DNA of 64,000 bases from Hohaiivirga sp031546825 (GCA_031546825.1 JAVBJU010000005.1:62001-126000), one strand, 5' to 3'. Shown: positions 1 through 8,754, counted from the first letter of the stretch. Program-made: numbers and translations. Notes: generated by a model from the letters alone, not told the origin.

Positions 1-1124
1 AAGCCGACGACGCCAACCTGTCGAAGACGCGCTTCCTCGCGGCCGCCGGTCATGACATTCTCCAGCCCCTGAATGCCGCACGCCTCTACGCAACCTCGCT
101 TGCGGAGCGTGCCAAAAGCGGTGAAATTCAAACCCTGGCCGAAAACGTCAACGCCTCGCTCGATGCCGTTGAAGAAATCCTGTCGGCGCTTCTGGAAATT
201 TCGCGGCTCGACACCGGGGCAATGCGCCCGAATTTCACCGATTTCCGCATTGAAGAAATCCTTGTGCAGTTGCAGCGGGAGTTTGACCCGGTCGCCCGGG
301 AAAAGAACCTGCAACTCCATTTCATGATCACGCGGCTGACGATCCATTCCGACCGGCGGCTTTTGCGGCGGCTGTTGCAGAACCTCATCTCCAACGCCAT
401 CAAATATACACCGTCGGGGCGTGTTCTCATTGGTGCCCGGCGGCATGGTGAAAACCTGTCGCTCGAAGTGTGGGATACCGGCCTCGGCATCCCTGAATCC
501 CAGCAAAAGATCGTGTTTGATGAGTTTAAACGCCTTGATCAAGGGGCCAAGGTCGCGCGCGGTCTCGGCCTTGGGCTGTCGATTGTCGAGCGCATTTCAA
601 AGGTGCTCGGTCACCGGATTGATCTGGTGTCGCAATCGGGGCGTGGCTCGGTGTTCAAGGTCCAGGTGGCCATTGCCGCCAATGTACCGGTGGTTCCACA
701 ACCCCTTGAGGAGCAAAAGGTGCCATCCACGCCGCTCGCGGGCATGCGCATTCTTGCCATCGATAACGAGCCGGTCATTCTCGATGGTATGAAGATCCTG
801 CTGCGCGGATGGGGCTGCGACATCGTCACGGCCTCAGGCATTGGCGACGCGCGGGAAAGAATGGCGGAGACAACAACTCCGTTTGACGGGGTCATCGCCG
901 ATTACCATTTGGACGATGGCGACGGCTTGCAGGCCATCGGGGTGATGCGCGACTTGGCTGAGATGGAACTGCTGGCAATTCTCGCCACCGCCGACCGTTC
1001 CCCGGCGGTGCGCGAAATGGCGGCGAATAACGACGTGCAAATTCTTAACAAGCCTCTGAAGCCAGCGGCCTTGCGTGCCCTGCTCGGTCAATGGCGCATC
1101 AGTCACTCCGGCACGATCGAATAG
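1..1124 (+). CDS. hybrid sensor histidine kinase/response regulator, 5' end outside window
   Basis: The reading frame is open from the first complete codon (position 3), so only the C-terminal part is present. It begins just before the H-box: the phosphorylatable His is encoded at 51-53 in the context AAGHDILQPLNAARLY, as in soluble PAS/hybrid kinases of the NahK/ErcS' type. The N-box (QNLISNAIKYTPSG) and G-boxes (DTGLGI, GLGLGLS) follow, then a C-terminal receiver domain with the acidic patch DNE, the acceptor Asp in IADYHLDDG and the Lys in NKPLKP. It should autophosphorylate and pass phosphate to its own receiver. The response regulator 337 bp downstream on the same strand is the likely partner (inference). 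The input domain cannot be judged from this window. Confidence 0.9.
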   Translation, partial: ADDANLSKTRFLAAAGHDILQPLNAARLYATSLAERAKSGEIQTLAENVNASLDAVEEILSALLEISRLDTGAMRPNFTDFRIEEILVQLQREFDPVAREKNLQLHFMITRLTIHSDRRLLRRLLQNLISNAIKYTPSGRVLIGARRHGENLSLEVWDTGLGIPESQQKIVFDEFKRLDQGAKVARGLGLGLSIVERISKVLGHRIDLVSQSGRGSVFKVQVAIAANVPVVPQPLEEQKVPSTPLAGMRILAIDNEPVILDGMKILLRGWGCDIVTASGIGDARERMAETTTPFDGVIADYHLDDGDGLQAIGVMRDLAEMELLAILATADRSPAVREMAANNDVQILNKPLKPAALRALLGQWRISHSGTIE

Positions 1125-1461
1125 AACGTATCAATAAAAGGCATGGGACAAGACACGCATTTTGATAGAGCTGCGTGATCGACCGCACGCACGGAACGTG
1201 CTATGGCATTGTATTAGCAATCAGTCGCGCTTTGATTTAGAATTGATCAAGTGCGATTGCGCGGTAGCGTTTTTGGCGACAGGGGCTGGTTCGAGAACCA
1301 TTTCAATCAGCGAGTGGTTGGGGAGCCTGCGCAAATTCTAAGAGGAGTTTTCAGCGTTCATTATTTGCAATGGCCATGACAATCGCATGACGCATCGCTG
1401 TTTAGCGCGCCAGCCGATCATCTGGCCTCTTCGCATCCGACACTAGGGGGAGAAGCCCATC
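1125..1461. other. intergenic region between hybrid kinase and LuxR regulator
   Basis: There is no credible gene in these 337 bases. The stretch contains an 8-bp palindrome TTGATCAA at 1243-1250, preceded at 1232 by another TTGAT half, and a purine-rich AGGGGGAGAAG just upstream of the regulator start. It probably holds the regulator's own promoter. No terminator hairpin is obvious after the kinase gene. Confidence 0.5.
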
Positions 1462-2121
1462 TTGCAGACGACAATCATCATCGCCGACGATCATCCACTT
1501 TTTCGGGATGCGCTCAATCAAGCGTTGGTCGCCCTCATGCCTGCCGCCAAAATTATGACCGCGAATGGCATGGACGAGTTATCCAAGACACTTGCAGACG
1601 AGCGCGACATCGACCTCATCCTGCTCGATCTTTCGATGCCAGGCGTTCAGGGGTTCTCCGGGCTGATGTATCTCAGGGCGCAATTCCCCGGCATTCCAGT
1701 TGCCATCGTGTCCGCATCCGATGACGGCGTCACCATTCGCCGCGCCATGGATTTCGGTGCTTCGGCCTTCATTCCCAAATCGCTCGATATCGAAGTCATC
1801 GGCACGGCCATCAAGGTGGTGCTGGCGGGAGATTCCTGGACGCCGCCCGGCGTTGACCTTAGCGCGACGGAAGATAAGGAAACCGCCAATCTGGTGCGTC
1901 GCCTCTCCACGCTGACACCGCAACAGGTGCGTGTGTTGATGATGCTGTCGGAAGGCCTGCTCAACAAGCAGATCGCTTATGAGCTTTCCGTATCGGAAGC
2001 GACCGTCAAGGCCCACGTCTCGGCTATACTCGACAAACTCGGCGTCGATAGCCGCACGCAAGCCGTGATCGTTGCGTCAAAATTTGCCATCGGCGGCAAG
2101 CCGCCGGTCGGCGCAGCTTAA
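1462..2121 (+). CDS. response regulator, NarL/LuxR family
   Basis: This 219-residue protein has an N-terminal receiver (acidic pair DD near residue 9, acceptor Asp in ILLDLSMPG near residue 57, conserved Lys in FIPKSL) and a C-terminal GerE/LuxR helix-turn-helix running from LTPQQVRVLMML to ILDKLGVDSRTQAV. The start codon is TTG at 1462, with AGGGGGAGAAG just upstream as ribosome binding site. The protein is a DNA-binding transcription factor. The hybrid kinase gene directly upstream is its probable phosphodonor. The target genes are not evident here. Confidence 0.92.
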   Translation: MQTTIIIADDHPLFRDALNQALVALMPAAKIMTANGMDELSKTLADERDIDLILLDLSMPGVQGFSGLMYLRAQFPGIPVAIVSASDDGVTIRRAMDFGASAFIPKSLDIEVIGTAIKVVLAGDSWTPPGVDLSATEDKETANLVRRLSTLTPQQVRVLMMLSEGLLNKQIAYELSVSEATVKAHVSAILDKLGVDSRTQAVIVASKFAIGGKPPVGAA

Positions 2122-2148
2122 TCACGCGCAGAAATTAAAAAGCCAATC

Positions 2149-2177
2149 GCGCGCCATCGAAGGGTGGCGCGCTTTTT
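2149..2177 (+). terminator. rho-independent terminator of the LuxR regulator
   Basis: An 8-bp GC-only stem, GCGCGCCA (2149-2156) pairing with TGGCGCGC (2165-2172), is followed by a run of five T. It lies 28 bp after the stop codon of the response regulator. Confidence 0.9.
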
Positions 2178-2327
2178 CATGGCCAAACCCCAGTTATTTC
2201 TGGATTTTCCATCCGCATTTCTGGTCTTGCGCAAGAAAACTGTCTATTCATGTTTTCCCCTCTCCGTCGTCGCGTCGCGGGAGCGGGAGACTTGGGCATT
2301 CTTCGCAACCAGAGGTTTCATATTCCG

Positions 2328-2585
2328 ATGCAGCGTTTTCTTGGCGGCTCCCCCGGCGCGGTTCTTGTCAAACTGATCTTCGTCTCGCTGCTGGTCGGCG
2401 CATTTCTGGCGGCGCTTGGCATCACCCCCATGAGCCTTGTGGACCGCATTGTCGGCATGGTGCGTGGCCTGTTCAACATGAGCCTCGGCACGATCCAGCA
2501 GGTGCTCACATGGATTGTCTACGGCGCGATGGTCGTGCTGCCGATCTGGCTGATTTTGCGTATCGTGAGTTATTTCCGGCGGTAA
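2328..2585 (+). CDS. small two-helix inner membrane protein, DUF6460-like
   Basis: This 85-residue protein begins MQRFLGGSPGAVLVKL and has two strongly hydrophobic stretches: residues 13-33 (LVKLIFVSLLVGAFLAALGI) and 60-80 (LTWIVYGAMVVLPIWLILRIV), with a short loop between. The opening QRFLGGSP and the size match my recollection of the DUF6460 family of alphaproteobacterial membrane proteins, whose function is unknown. I chose the ATG at 2328 because AGAGG precedes it at 2311-2315. An upstream ATG at 2250 in the same frame would add 26 non-conserved residues and has no ribosome binding site. It stands alone, convergent with pyrD. Confidence 0.7.
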   Translation: MQRFLGGSPGAVLVKLIFVSLLVGAFLAALGITPMSLVDRIVGMVRGLFNMSLGTIQQVLTWIVYGAMVVLPIWLILRIVSYFRR

Positions 2586-2588
2586 ATA

Positions 2589-2610
2589 TCCAGCGTGGTT
2601 ACACGCTGGA
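2589..2610. terminator. hairpin shared by convergent gene ends (DUF6460-like / pyrD)
   Basis: A perfect 9-bp stem TCCAGCGTG / CACGCTGGA with a GTTA loop covers the stop codon of pyrD and lies just after the + strand gene. It lacks a clear T-run on either side, so it may act as a weak bidirectional terminator or a 3'-end stabiliser. Confidence 0.5.
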
Positions 2611-3705
2611 CCCAAAATCGCCATCCGCAATCGCCTGCGCATCGCGCCCGACAACAGCGGCGAGCGGTGTTGAGCCAAGGCGCTCCAGAAGCCCTTGCTT
2701 GATTTCTCGTACCAGGGCGGGGCCTTTATAAACCAGCGCAGTGTAAAGCTCGACCAGCGTTGCCCCCGCCCGGATTTTGGCCCAGGCCGTCTCAACGCTA
2801 TCCACACCGCCGACGCCGATCAGCGGCATCTCACGACCGATACGCAGGTAGGTTTCGGCGAGAAGGCGCGTTGATGGAATAAACAACGGCGGGCCAGACA
2901 GACCACCGGTTTCGGCTTTCGCGGCACCGCGCAAGGCGTCAGGGCGGGCAATTGTGGTGTTGGCCACCACCAGCCCATCAATCTTGCGGCGACGCGCCGT
3001 TGCGACAATCGCATCGAGATTAGCGAGATCGATATCCGGTGAAATTTTCAGCAGAACGGCGGTATTGCGCCCCTCTGTCCCGCCTGCTTTGCGGGCCAAG
3101 GTTTCATTGCGCACATCGACAATGCGGGCGAGAAGCTCATCAAGGAACGCTTCACCCTGCAAATCGCGCAAGCCCGGCGTGTTGGGCGAGGACACATTCA
3201 CGGTCAGGAAATCAACCAGCCCAACCAGCGCTTCGGTACTGACGGCGAAATCACCGACGCGGTCGATGCTCTCTTTGTTCGCACCGATATTGACCGCCAC
3301 CACGCCGGGGCGACCGGCGCGGGCTTTCAGTCGGGCAACCATGGCATCCAGCCCTTCGCTGTTGAAACCGAAGCGGTTGATGACCGCCTGCTCTTCCCGC
3401 AGACGAAACAGGCGCGGCTTGGGGTTGCCCGGTTGCGGTTTCGGCACCACACCACCCACCTCAACGAAGCCGAAGCCCCAGCCAAATAGCGGATCAATCA
3501 CTTCCGCCTGTTTATCGAAGCCTGCGGCGAGACCCACCGGGTTAGGAAATTCCAAGCCGAAGGCTTTCACCGCAAGGCGCGGATCATCGGCGGACGGCGC
3601 ACGATACGGCAGCGCCTTGAGGGAGCGGATAGCAAGCGCATGAACCCCTTCCGGGTCGATGCAGTGCAATACGGGGCGGGTCAGCGAAAACAGCAAGGAT
3701 TGCAT
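2599..3705 (-). CDS. pyrD: dihydroorotate dehydrogenase (quinone), class 2
   Basis: The enzyme oxidises dihydroorotate to orotate in pyrimidine synthesis and passes electrons to membrane quinone. The protein is about 368 residues, normal for class 2. It has the N-terminal quinone-channel extension, the FMN-binding stretch NPVGLAAGFDK, the NRFGFNSEG segment, the catalytic-serine motif NVSSPNTPGLR near residue 171 and FMN phosphate-site glycines (IGVGGV). The stop of the preceding DUF952 gene overlaps the start as TGATG, so translational coupling is likely. An in-frame GTG one codon upstream (3708) is an alternative start. It is the last gene of the lysS-DUF952-pyrD run. Confidence 0.95.
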   Translation of the reverse strand: MQSLLFSLTRPVLHCIDPEGVHALAIRSLKALPYRAPSADDPRLAVKAFGLEFPNPVGLAAGFDKQAEVIDPLFGWGFGFVEVGGVVPKPQPGNPKPRLFRLREEQAVINRFGFNSEGLDAMVARLKARAGRPGVVAVNIGANKESIDRVGDFAVSTEALVGLVDFLTVNVSSPNTPGLRDLQGEAFLDELLARIVDVRNETLARKAGGTEGRNTAVLLKISPDIDLANLDAIVATARRRKIDGLVVANTTIARPDALRGAAKAETGGLSGPPLFIPSTRLLAETYLRIGREMPLIGVGGVDSVETAWAKIRAGATLVELYTALVYKGPALVREIKQGLLERLGSTPLAAVVGRDAQAIADGDFGSSV

Positions 3706-4040
3706 CACATTCTCTCAGGAAAGACATGGCTGGCGTCGGCGGCAAGCGGCAAAGACACGACCCACGCGACTGCGGAAAGCGATAGTGGCGCATAGAGGTG
3801 CGGGAAAAGCGCCCCGCCCCGTGAAATTTCGTAGCGCAGAGCATCGCCAAGCGGTTCTTCATGCACAGCAACCAGAACGAGATCACGCTGGCCAGAAAAG
3901 TGCTTCGCCGCCGTTTCTCTCACCTGCGCCGCGGTGGAGAAATGGATGAACCCGTCACTCACATCAATGGGAGCGCCGAGAAAGCACCCCTGCTTCTCGG
4001 CTTCTCGCCACAACACTTGCGGACAGATTTTATAGATCAT
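3705..4040 (-). CDS. DUF952 family protein
   Basis: This 111-residue protein contains the DUF952 pattern IYKIC...W......G.FLGAPIDVSDGFIHFSTA, followed by the LVAV and YEISRGGALFPHLYAPL segments. The family is common in Proteobacteria and has no established biochemical role; a glutathione S-transferase-like label is sometimes attached without proof. It sits 12 bp after lysS and overlaps the pyrD start, so it is probably co-transcribed with both. Confidence 0.85.
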   Translation of the reverse strand: MIYKICPQVLWREAEKQGCFLGAPIDVSDGFIHFSTAAQVRETAAKHFSGQRDLVLVAVHEEPLGDALRYEISRGGALFPHLYAPLSLSAVAWVVSLPLAADASHVFPERM

Positions 4041-4052
4041 CCCCCAGCCCCA

Positions 4053-5825
4053 TCACTTGGTTTTGGCAGTGCGCTCCGCCAGAAAGGCTTCGTGATCAAC
4101 AATCAAAGCACCGCTCAGCGCCTTGGCAATCAAGGCGCATGTTTCGGTCACGCCATAAAGCGCCACGAAGGAGCCGAAGCGCGGCCCGCGCGCTTCACCG
4201 AGCAGGATCTGATACAGCGTCGAGAACCACGTCTGCGACACACCGGGGCGACCATCCGGGCTCTTGGACTTGCCGGAGAGATCGGGGAAATGGCTGCGGC
4301 CGATTTCATAGACGATGTTCTGCAACTCTTCCGCGTCGTTGGAGCCCTCATGGGGTTTCAGCGCCGCCGCAAGCTGTTCAAGCGCGCCGCGCTCTTCATC
4401 GCTTGCCGGGCGATAGTTTTTGGCCGGACGCAGGAAGTCGCGGTAATAGCGGATGGCGTAACCCACCATCTGATTGAGGCGCGGATGCGTCTCAGCCGAA
4501 ACATCCGGGGCATAACGGCGGATGAAGCCCCACAGCACTGCGGGCTCTTCGGTGTTTGCCACCGAGACGAGGTTCATCAGCATGGAGAACGTCAGCGTGG
4601 TCGCACGTTCACTGCCTTCGGCCACCAGCACTTCCGGCGCAGGCGGATTGCCGTTGTGGATATGCCAGACGGGATTGACGAGGCGCTGCTTGTCATCCTG
4701 CCCGTGATATTTTTCGAGGAAGGTCAGGTAATCGTCGATATGACGCGGGATGACATCGAAATGCAGCCGCTTGGCTTCACGCGGCTTGTTGTACATGAAT
4801 AACGCCAGGCTCTCCGGCATCCCGTATGAAAGCCAGTCTTCAATGGTGAGGCCATTTCCCTTGGACTTGGAGATTTTCTGACCGTTCTCATCCAGGAAGA
4901 GTTCGTAATTGAAGCCTTCCGGCTGACGGGCACCGAGCACCTTGGCAATCCGGCCCGAGAGCTTAACCGAGTCGATCAGGTCCTTCCCCGCCATCTCGTA
5001 ATCAACACCGAGCGCCACCCAACGCATGGCCCAGTCGGGCTTCCATTGCAGCTTGGCATGGCCGCCGGTAACCGGCGTCTCAAAACGCTCGCCCGTATCC
5101 GGGTCACGCCAGATGATGGTGCCCGCATCGTGCTTGATCTCATCAATCGGCACCTGCATGACAATGCGGGTTTTCGGATGGATCGGCAGAAACGGCGAAT
5201 AGCTCTGCTGGCGCTCTTCGCGCAGGGAAGGCAGCATGACCGCCATCACCTCATCATACCGCTCAAGAACCTTGAGCAAGGTCGCGTCGAACTGGCCTGC
5301 GCGGTAGCAGTCGGTTGCCGAGCGAAATTCATACTCGAAGCCGAAAGCATCGAGGAAGGCGCGCAGGCGGGCATTGTTATGGCGACCAAAGCTATCATGG
5401 GTGCCAAACGGATCAGGTACTTCCGTCAGCGGCTTACCGAGATTCTTTTCCAGAAGCTCTTTGTTCGGCACATTGTCCGGCACCTTACGCAGGCCATCCA
5501 TATCGTCGGAAAAGGCAATCAGGCGTGTCGGAATGGTGTCTCCGGTCAAAACCCGGAAGGCCTGGCGCACCATGGTGGTGCGGGCCACCTCGCCGAAGGT
5601 GCCGATATGCGGCAGGCCGGAGGGGCCATAACCGGTTTCGAACAACACTTCCTTTTTGCCCGTCTGTTTGATCCGGTCCACGAGTTTTCTGGCTTCTTCA
5701 AACGGCCAGGCGGTTGCGGTTGCGGCGGCTTGCATCAGGGCTTGATCGGTCACAGTCGGCTCAATTCGGTAAGGCATCGGATAAAACCCGTCGGTTTCCT
5801 GCGGGGTGCGATGCGGCAAGGTCAT
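4053..5825 (-). CDS. lysS: lysyl-tRNA synthetase, class I
   Basis: Charges tRNA-Lys with lysine. The class I (archaeal-type) enzyme found in alphaproteobacteria is recognisable from the HIGH-like PSGLPHIGT near residue 70 and the KMSKS-like KISKSKG near residue 320, in a 590-residue protein. The ATG at 5825 has GGAAG six bases upstream and gives MTLPHRT; an in-frame GTG at 5846 adds seven residues and lacks such a site. It heads a minus-strand run with the DUF952 gene and pyrD. Confidence 0.96.
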   Translation of the reverse strand: MTLPHRTPQETDGFYPMPYRIEPTVTDQALMQAAATATAWPFEEARKLVDRIKQTGKKEVLFETGYGPSGLPHIGTFGEVARTTMVRQAFRVLTGDTIPTRLIAFSDDMDGLRKVPDNVPNKELLEKNLGKPLTEVPDPFGTHDSFGRHNNARLRAFLDAFGFEYEFRSATDCYRAGQFDATLLKVLERYDEVMAVMLPSLREERQQSYSPFLPIHPKTRIVMQVPIDEIKHDAGTIIWRDPDTGERFETPVTGGHAKLQWKPDWAMRWVALGVDYEMAGKDLIDSVKLSGRIAKVLGARQPEGFNYELFLDENGQKISKSKGNGLTIEDWLSYGMPESLALFMYNKPREAKRLHFDVIPRHIDDYLTFLEKYHGQDDKQRLVNPVWHIHNGNPPAPEVLVAEGSERATTLTFSMLMNLVSVANTEEPAVLWGFIRRYAPDVSAETHPRLNQMVGYAIRYYRDFLRPAKNYRPASDEERGALEQLAAALKPHEGSNDAEELQNIVYEIGRSHFPDLSGKSKSPDGRPGVSQTWFSTLYQILLGEARGPRFGSFVALYGVTETCALIAKALSGALIVDHEAFLAERTAKTK

Positions 5826-6229
5826 CAGGAGCTTCCGGCAGCCCACCCGTTGCGAACGAACTTTCCGGAAGATAATCCCGGCAACTTAGGGATTCCGCGC
5901 GTCGTGGTCAATCTCGGGACAGGCCGTAAAGAAAAGTGTCGCATGTCAGCCTGAATCGGCCTGCGAGACCGAATGCCGCACGTCCCGCTACCCGCCGCTG
6001 AAAAAGAACTGCCAAGCCCGCAACTTAGCTAAGTCCCCCAGCTGGCTCATCCCTTCTTTTAAATATATCAGCCGGGATTATCGCTATATGGCGCGGGGTT
6101 GGGGATGGTTTTCGGTTGCCAAAGCGCAATTAATATATTAGTGATATTATCAAACGCGCAGAAGAAATCCGTGCATCCGGATATCGCCAAGTACCTGTGT
6201 TCACGGTTTTGTTTCGCTGAGGCACTTTT
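5826..6229. other. divergent intergenic region lysS / GntR regulator
   Basis: I see no gene in these 404 bases. The region contains a perfect 12-bp palindrome ACTTAGCTAAGT at 6023-6034, an AT-rich tract, and the inverted repeat at 6131-6149 listed separately. It should carry promoters for lysS (leftward) and for the gntR-kduI-kduD run (rightward). Confidence 0.5.
6131..6149. promoter_or_regulatory. inverted repeat, candidate GntR operator
   Basis: TAATAT (6131-6136) and ATATTA (6144-6149) form an inverted repeat with a 7-bp spacer in an AT-rich stretch, about 80 bp upstream of the GntR regulator start. Autoregulation of the kdu genes through it is inference from position and symmetry only. 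Confidence 0.35.
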
Positions 6230-7024
6230 ATGCTCACCCGCATGAACTCGCGCCTCGATTTCAGGGACCGCACATTGACTGCACCAGCAAAGCCCATAAG
6301 ACGGCGTCTCGCCGGAACATCGACAGCAAAAACCTTTCCCCCAAGGCCTAAAGCTCGGCGCATGACGGCCTCTGCCCTGATTTTGCGCGATATGCGCAGC
6401 GATATCATGGCCCTGCGCCTCGTGCCGGGCGTGGCACTCAATGAGAAAGAAATCGCCGGCAAATACGGCGTCAGCCGCACCCCGGTGCGTGAGGCATTAC
6501 TGAAACTGGCCGAAGAAGGCCTGATCGACATTTTCCCGCAATCCGGTACTTTTGTGTCCCGCATCCCGCTCTATGCATTGCGTGAAAACATCATCGTGCG
6601 TCAGGCGCTTGAGATGATGAGCACACGCCTAGCGGCGGAGCGGGCGAACCCCACCGATTGCGACCTCCTTGATGAGATCATGGGGCGCATGGAAATAGCC
6701 GCCAGCGCGGTCAACCACGCCGATTTTCACGATGCTGACGAAGAATTTCACGCGACCATCGCCACCATCGCCGGATATCCCGCCCTGTGGCGCATGAGCC
6801 AACTCGTCAAAGCACAGATGGACCGCACACGCCGCCTGACCCTGCCCCAGGCTGGTCGCCTGACCCGTGTCATCGTCGAGCATTGTGCCATCGTCGATGC
6901 CATCCGTAACCACGACTCCACCAAGGCCGCAAACATGATGGCCGAACACCTCGAAAAGCTGATGGCCGATCTCGATGTCATCCGCGATCTCGACCCCGAT
7001 TATTTCGTCAACGAACCGCGGTGA
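6230..7024 (+). CDS. GntR family transcriptional regulator, FadR/FCD subfamily
   Basis: The 264-residue protein has a winged helix near residues 50-115 (LNEKEIAGKYGVSRTPVREALLKLAEEGLI, then FPQSGTFVSRI) and an all-helical C-terminal FCD ligand domain with the metal-site style DADEEFH and EHCAIVDAI segments. The ATG at 6230 has GAGG seven bases upstream; the basic N-terminal extension of about 44 residues is therefore probably translated, although an internal ATG at 6362 would give a more usual length. It is followed after 28 bp by kduI, so it likely controls uronate-derived ketodeoxy sugar catabolism. Confidence 0.9.
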   Translation: MLTRMNSRLDFRDRTLTAPAKPIRRRLAGTSTAKTFPPRPKARRMTASALILRDMRSDIMALRLVPGVALNEKEIAGKYGVSRTPVREALLKLAEEGLIDIFPQSGTFVSRIPLYALRENIIVRQALEMMSTRLAAERANPTDCDLLDEIMGRMEIAASAVNHADFHDADEEFHATIATIAGYPALWRMSQLVKAQMDRTRRLTLPQAGRLTRVIVEHCAIVDAIRNHDSTKAANMMAEHLEKLMADLDVIRDLDPDYFVNEPR

Positions 7025-7052
7025 AAGCCGCAAGATAAGAAAGGATAACACC

Positions 7053-7892
7053 ATGTCCATCGAAGTCCGCCAGGTCTGCCATCCCGAAGCCGTCAAGCGT
7101 TTCAACACCGACGAACTGCGTCAGCACTTCCTGATTGAGAAGGTTTTTGCGGCCGATGAGCTGAACCTGACCTACAGCCACATCGACCGCATGATTGTCG
7201 GCGGCGCAATGCCGGTGAAGAAGAAGATCGAACTGGTCGCGCCCTTCTCGGCCATCGGAACGAAGTCCTTCCTCGCCCGTCGTGAGCTCGGCATCATTAA
7301 CATCAGCAATCCTGGCAAGGTTCATGTGGGCGACAAGACCTATGAGCTCGGCAAGCGCGAAGCGCTCTATGTCGGCATGGGTGCCGGCGAGGTGACGTTT
7401 GAGAGCCTCGACCCGTCAAAGCCCGCAAAGTTCTACATCTTCTCGACCCCGGCCCATCATACCTACCCAACCAAGAAAATCGGTTTGGCCGAAGCCAAGA
7501 AGGTTGAGACCGGTGATCAGGACCACGCCAACAAGCGCGTCATCAACCAGCTTATCCACCCCACCGTGCTGGAAACCTGCCAACTCGTCATGGGCCTCAC
7601 CTATTTCGAAGCAGGCAGCATGTGGAACACCATGCCGTGCCATATCCATGACCGCCGTTGCGAAGCCTATCTCTATTTCGACATGGCCGACGACACCCGC
7701 GTTGTTCACCTGATGGGCGAGCCCAACGAGACCCGCCACCTGATGATTTCCAACGAGCAGGCCATCCTATCGCCGGGCTGGTCGATCCATTCCGGTGTCG
7801 GCACTGCCAACTATGCCTTCATCTGGGCCATGGGCGGCGACAACGTCGATTACACCGACATGGACATGGTGCCGATGCAGGCTTTGCGCTGA
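7053..7892 (+). CDS. kduI: 5-dehydro-4-deoxy-D-glucuronate isomerase
   Basis: Interconverts 5-keto-4-deoxyuronate and 2,5-diketo-3-deoxygluconate, the step after unsaturated uronates are released from pectin or glycosaminoglycans. The 279-residue length is typical. The cupin metal ligands are visible in MPCHIHDRRCEAYLYF (two His and Glu) and in the later SPGWSIHSGVGT. The ATG at 7053 is preceded by AAGGA; codons upstream of it in the same frame overlap the regulator gene and are not used. It lies between gntR and kduD. Confidence 0.96.
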   Translation: MSIEVRQVCHPEAVKRFNTDELRQHFLIEKVFAADELNLTYSHIDRMIVGGAMPVKKKIELVAPFSAIGTKSFLARRELGIINISNPGKVHVGDKTYELGKREALYVGMGAGEVTFESLDPSKPAKFYIFSTPAHHTYPTKKIGLAEAKKVETGDQDHANKRVINQLIHPTVLETCQLVMGLTYFEAGSMWNTMPCHIHDRRCEAYLYFDMADDTRVVHLMGEPNETRHLMISNEQAILSPGWSIHSGVGTANYAFIWAMGGDNVDYTDMDMVPMQALR

Positions 7893-7919
7893 GCACCACC
7901 CGATCATCGTTTACAAAAT

Positions 7920-7946
7920 GCCGGATACCGACATGAGGTATCCGGC
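7920..7946 (+). other. hairpin between kduI and kduD
   Basis: Perfect 10-bp stem GCCGGATACC / GGTATCCGGC with a 7-nt loop lies in the 71-bp gap between the two genes. There is no T-run, so it is more likely an mRNA-stability or processing element than a terminator. Confidence 0.7.
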
Positions 7947-7963
7947 GCATCCGGGAGATTCAC

Positions 7964-8725
7964 ATGACCACCAATCCATTCAGCCTCAAGGGTAAGACTG
8001 CCATCGTCACCGGCGCAGACACCGGCCTCGGCCAGGGTATGTCGCTAGCACTCGCCGAAGCCGGTGCCAATGTTCTCGGCGTTTCCATTGCGCCGATGGA
8101 TGCAACCGCCAAGCTGGTTGCTGCTACAGGCCAGAAGTTCATTGGCGTCCAGGCCAATCTGATGTCGCTGGAGCCCATCGAAGGCATCGTCGCGGAAGCG
8201 ATGAAATTCGGACCGCGCATCGACATTCTCGTCAACAACGCCGGCATCATTCGCCGCAATGATTCCATCGACTTCTCCGAAAAAGATTGGGACGATGTCA
8301 TCAATATCAACCTGAAGACGGTGTTCTTCATGTCGCAAGCCGTGGCGCGCAAGATGATCGCCGATGGCAAGGGCGGCAAGATCATCAACGTCGCCTCGAT
8401 GCTCTCCTATCAGGGCGGCATCCGCGTGCCCTCCTACACCGCATCAAAGAGCGGCGTGGCGGGTATCACCAAGCTGATGGCCAATGAATGGGCCTCGAAG
8501 AACATCAACGTCAATGCCATCGCCCCCGGCTACATGGCCACCAACAACACCGAAGCGCTTCGCGCCGATGAGAGCCGCAGCGCCGAAATTCTTGGTCGCA
8601 TCCCGGCTGCCCGCTGGGGCAAGCCATCGGATCTTGGCGGCGCGGCAGTCTTCCTCGCGTCAAGCGCTGCCGATTACGTGCAGGGCATCACGCTGCCGGT
8701 GGACGGCGGCTGGCTCGCACGCTGA
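7964..8725 (+). CDS. kduD: 2-dehydro-3-deoxy-D-gluconate 5-dehydrogenase
   Basis: Classical short-chain dehydrogenase of 253 residues that reduces 2,5-diketo-3-deoxygluconate to 2-keto-3-deoxygluconate with NAD(P)H. Visible motifs are the Rossmann TGADTGLGQG near residue 18, NNAG near residue 91, the catalytic Ser segment NVASMLSYQGG, and YTASK with the catalytic Tyr and Lys. The C-terminal VDGGWLAR is typical of KduD. It follows kduI after a hairpin. The next enzymes of the route (KdgK, KdgA) are not in this window. Confidence 0.94.
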   Translation: MTTNPFSLKGKTAIVTGADTGLGQGMSLALAEAGANVLGVSIAPMDATAKLVAATGQKFIGVQANLMSLEPIEGIVAEAMKFGPRIDILVNNAGIIRRNDSIDFSEKDWDDVININLKTVFFMSQAVARKMIADGKGGKIINVASMLSYQGGIRVPSYTASKSGVAGITKLMANEWASKNINVNAIAPGYMATNNTEALRADESRSAEILGRIPAARWGKPSDLGGAAVFLASSAADYVQGITLPVDGGWLAR

Positions 8726-8754
8726 TAAGCAACGTCTCTTTTCTCGATTGATGG

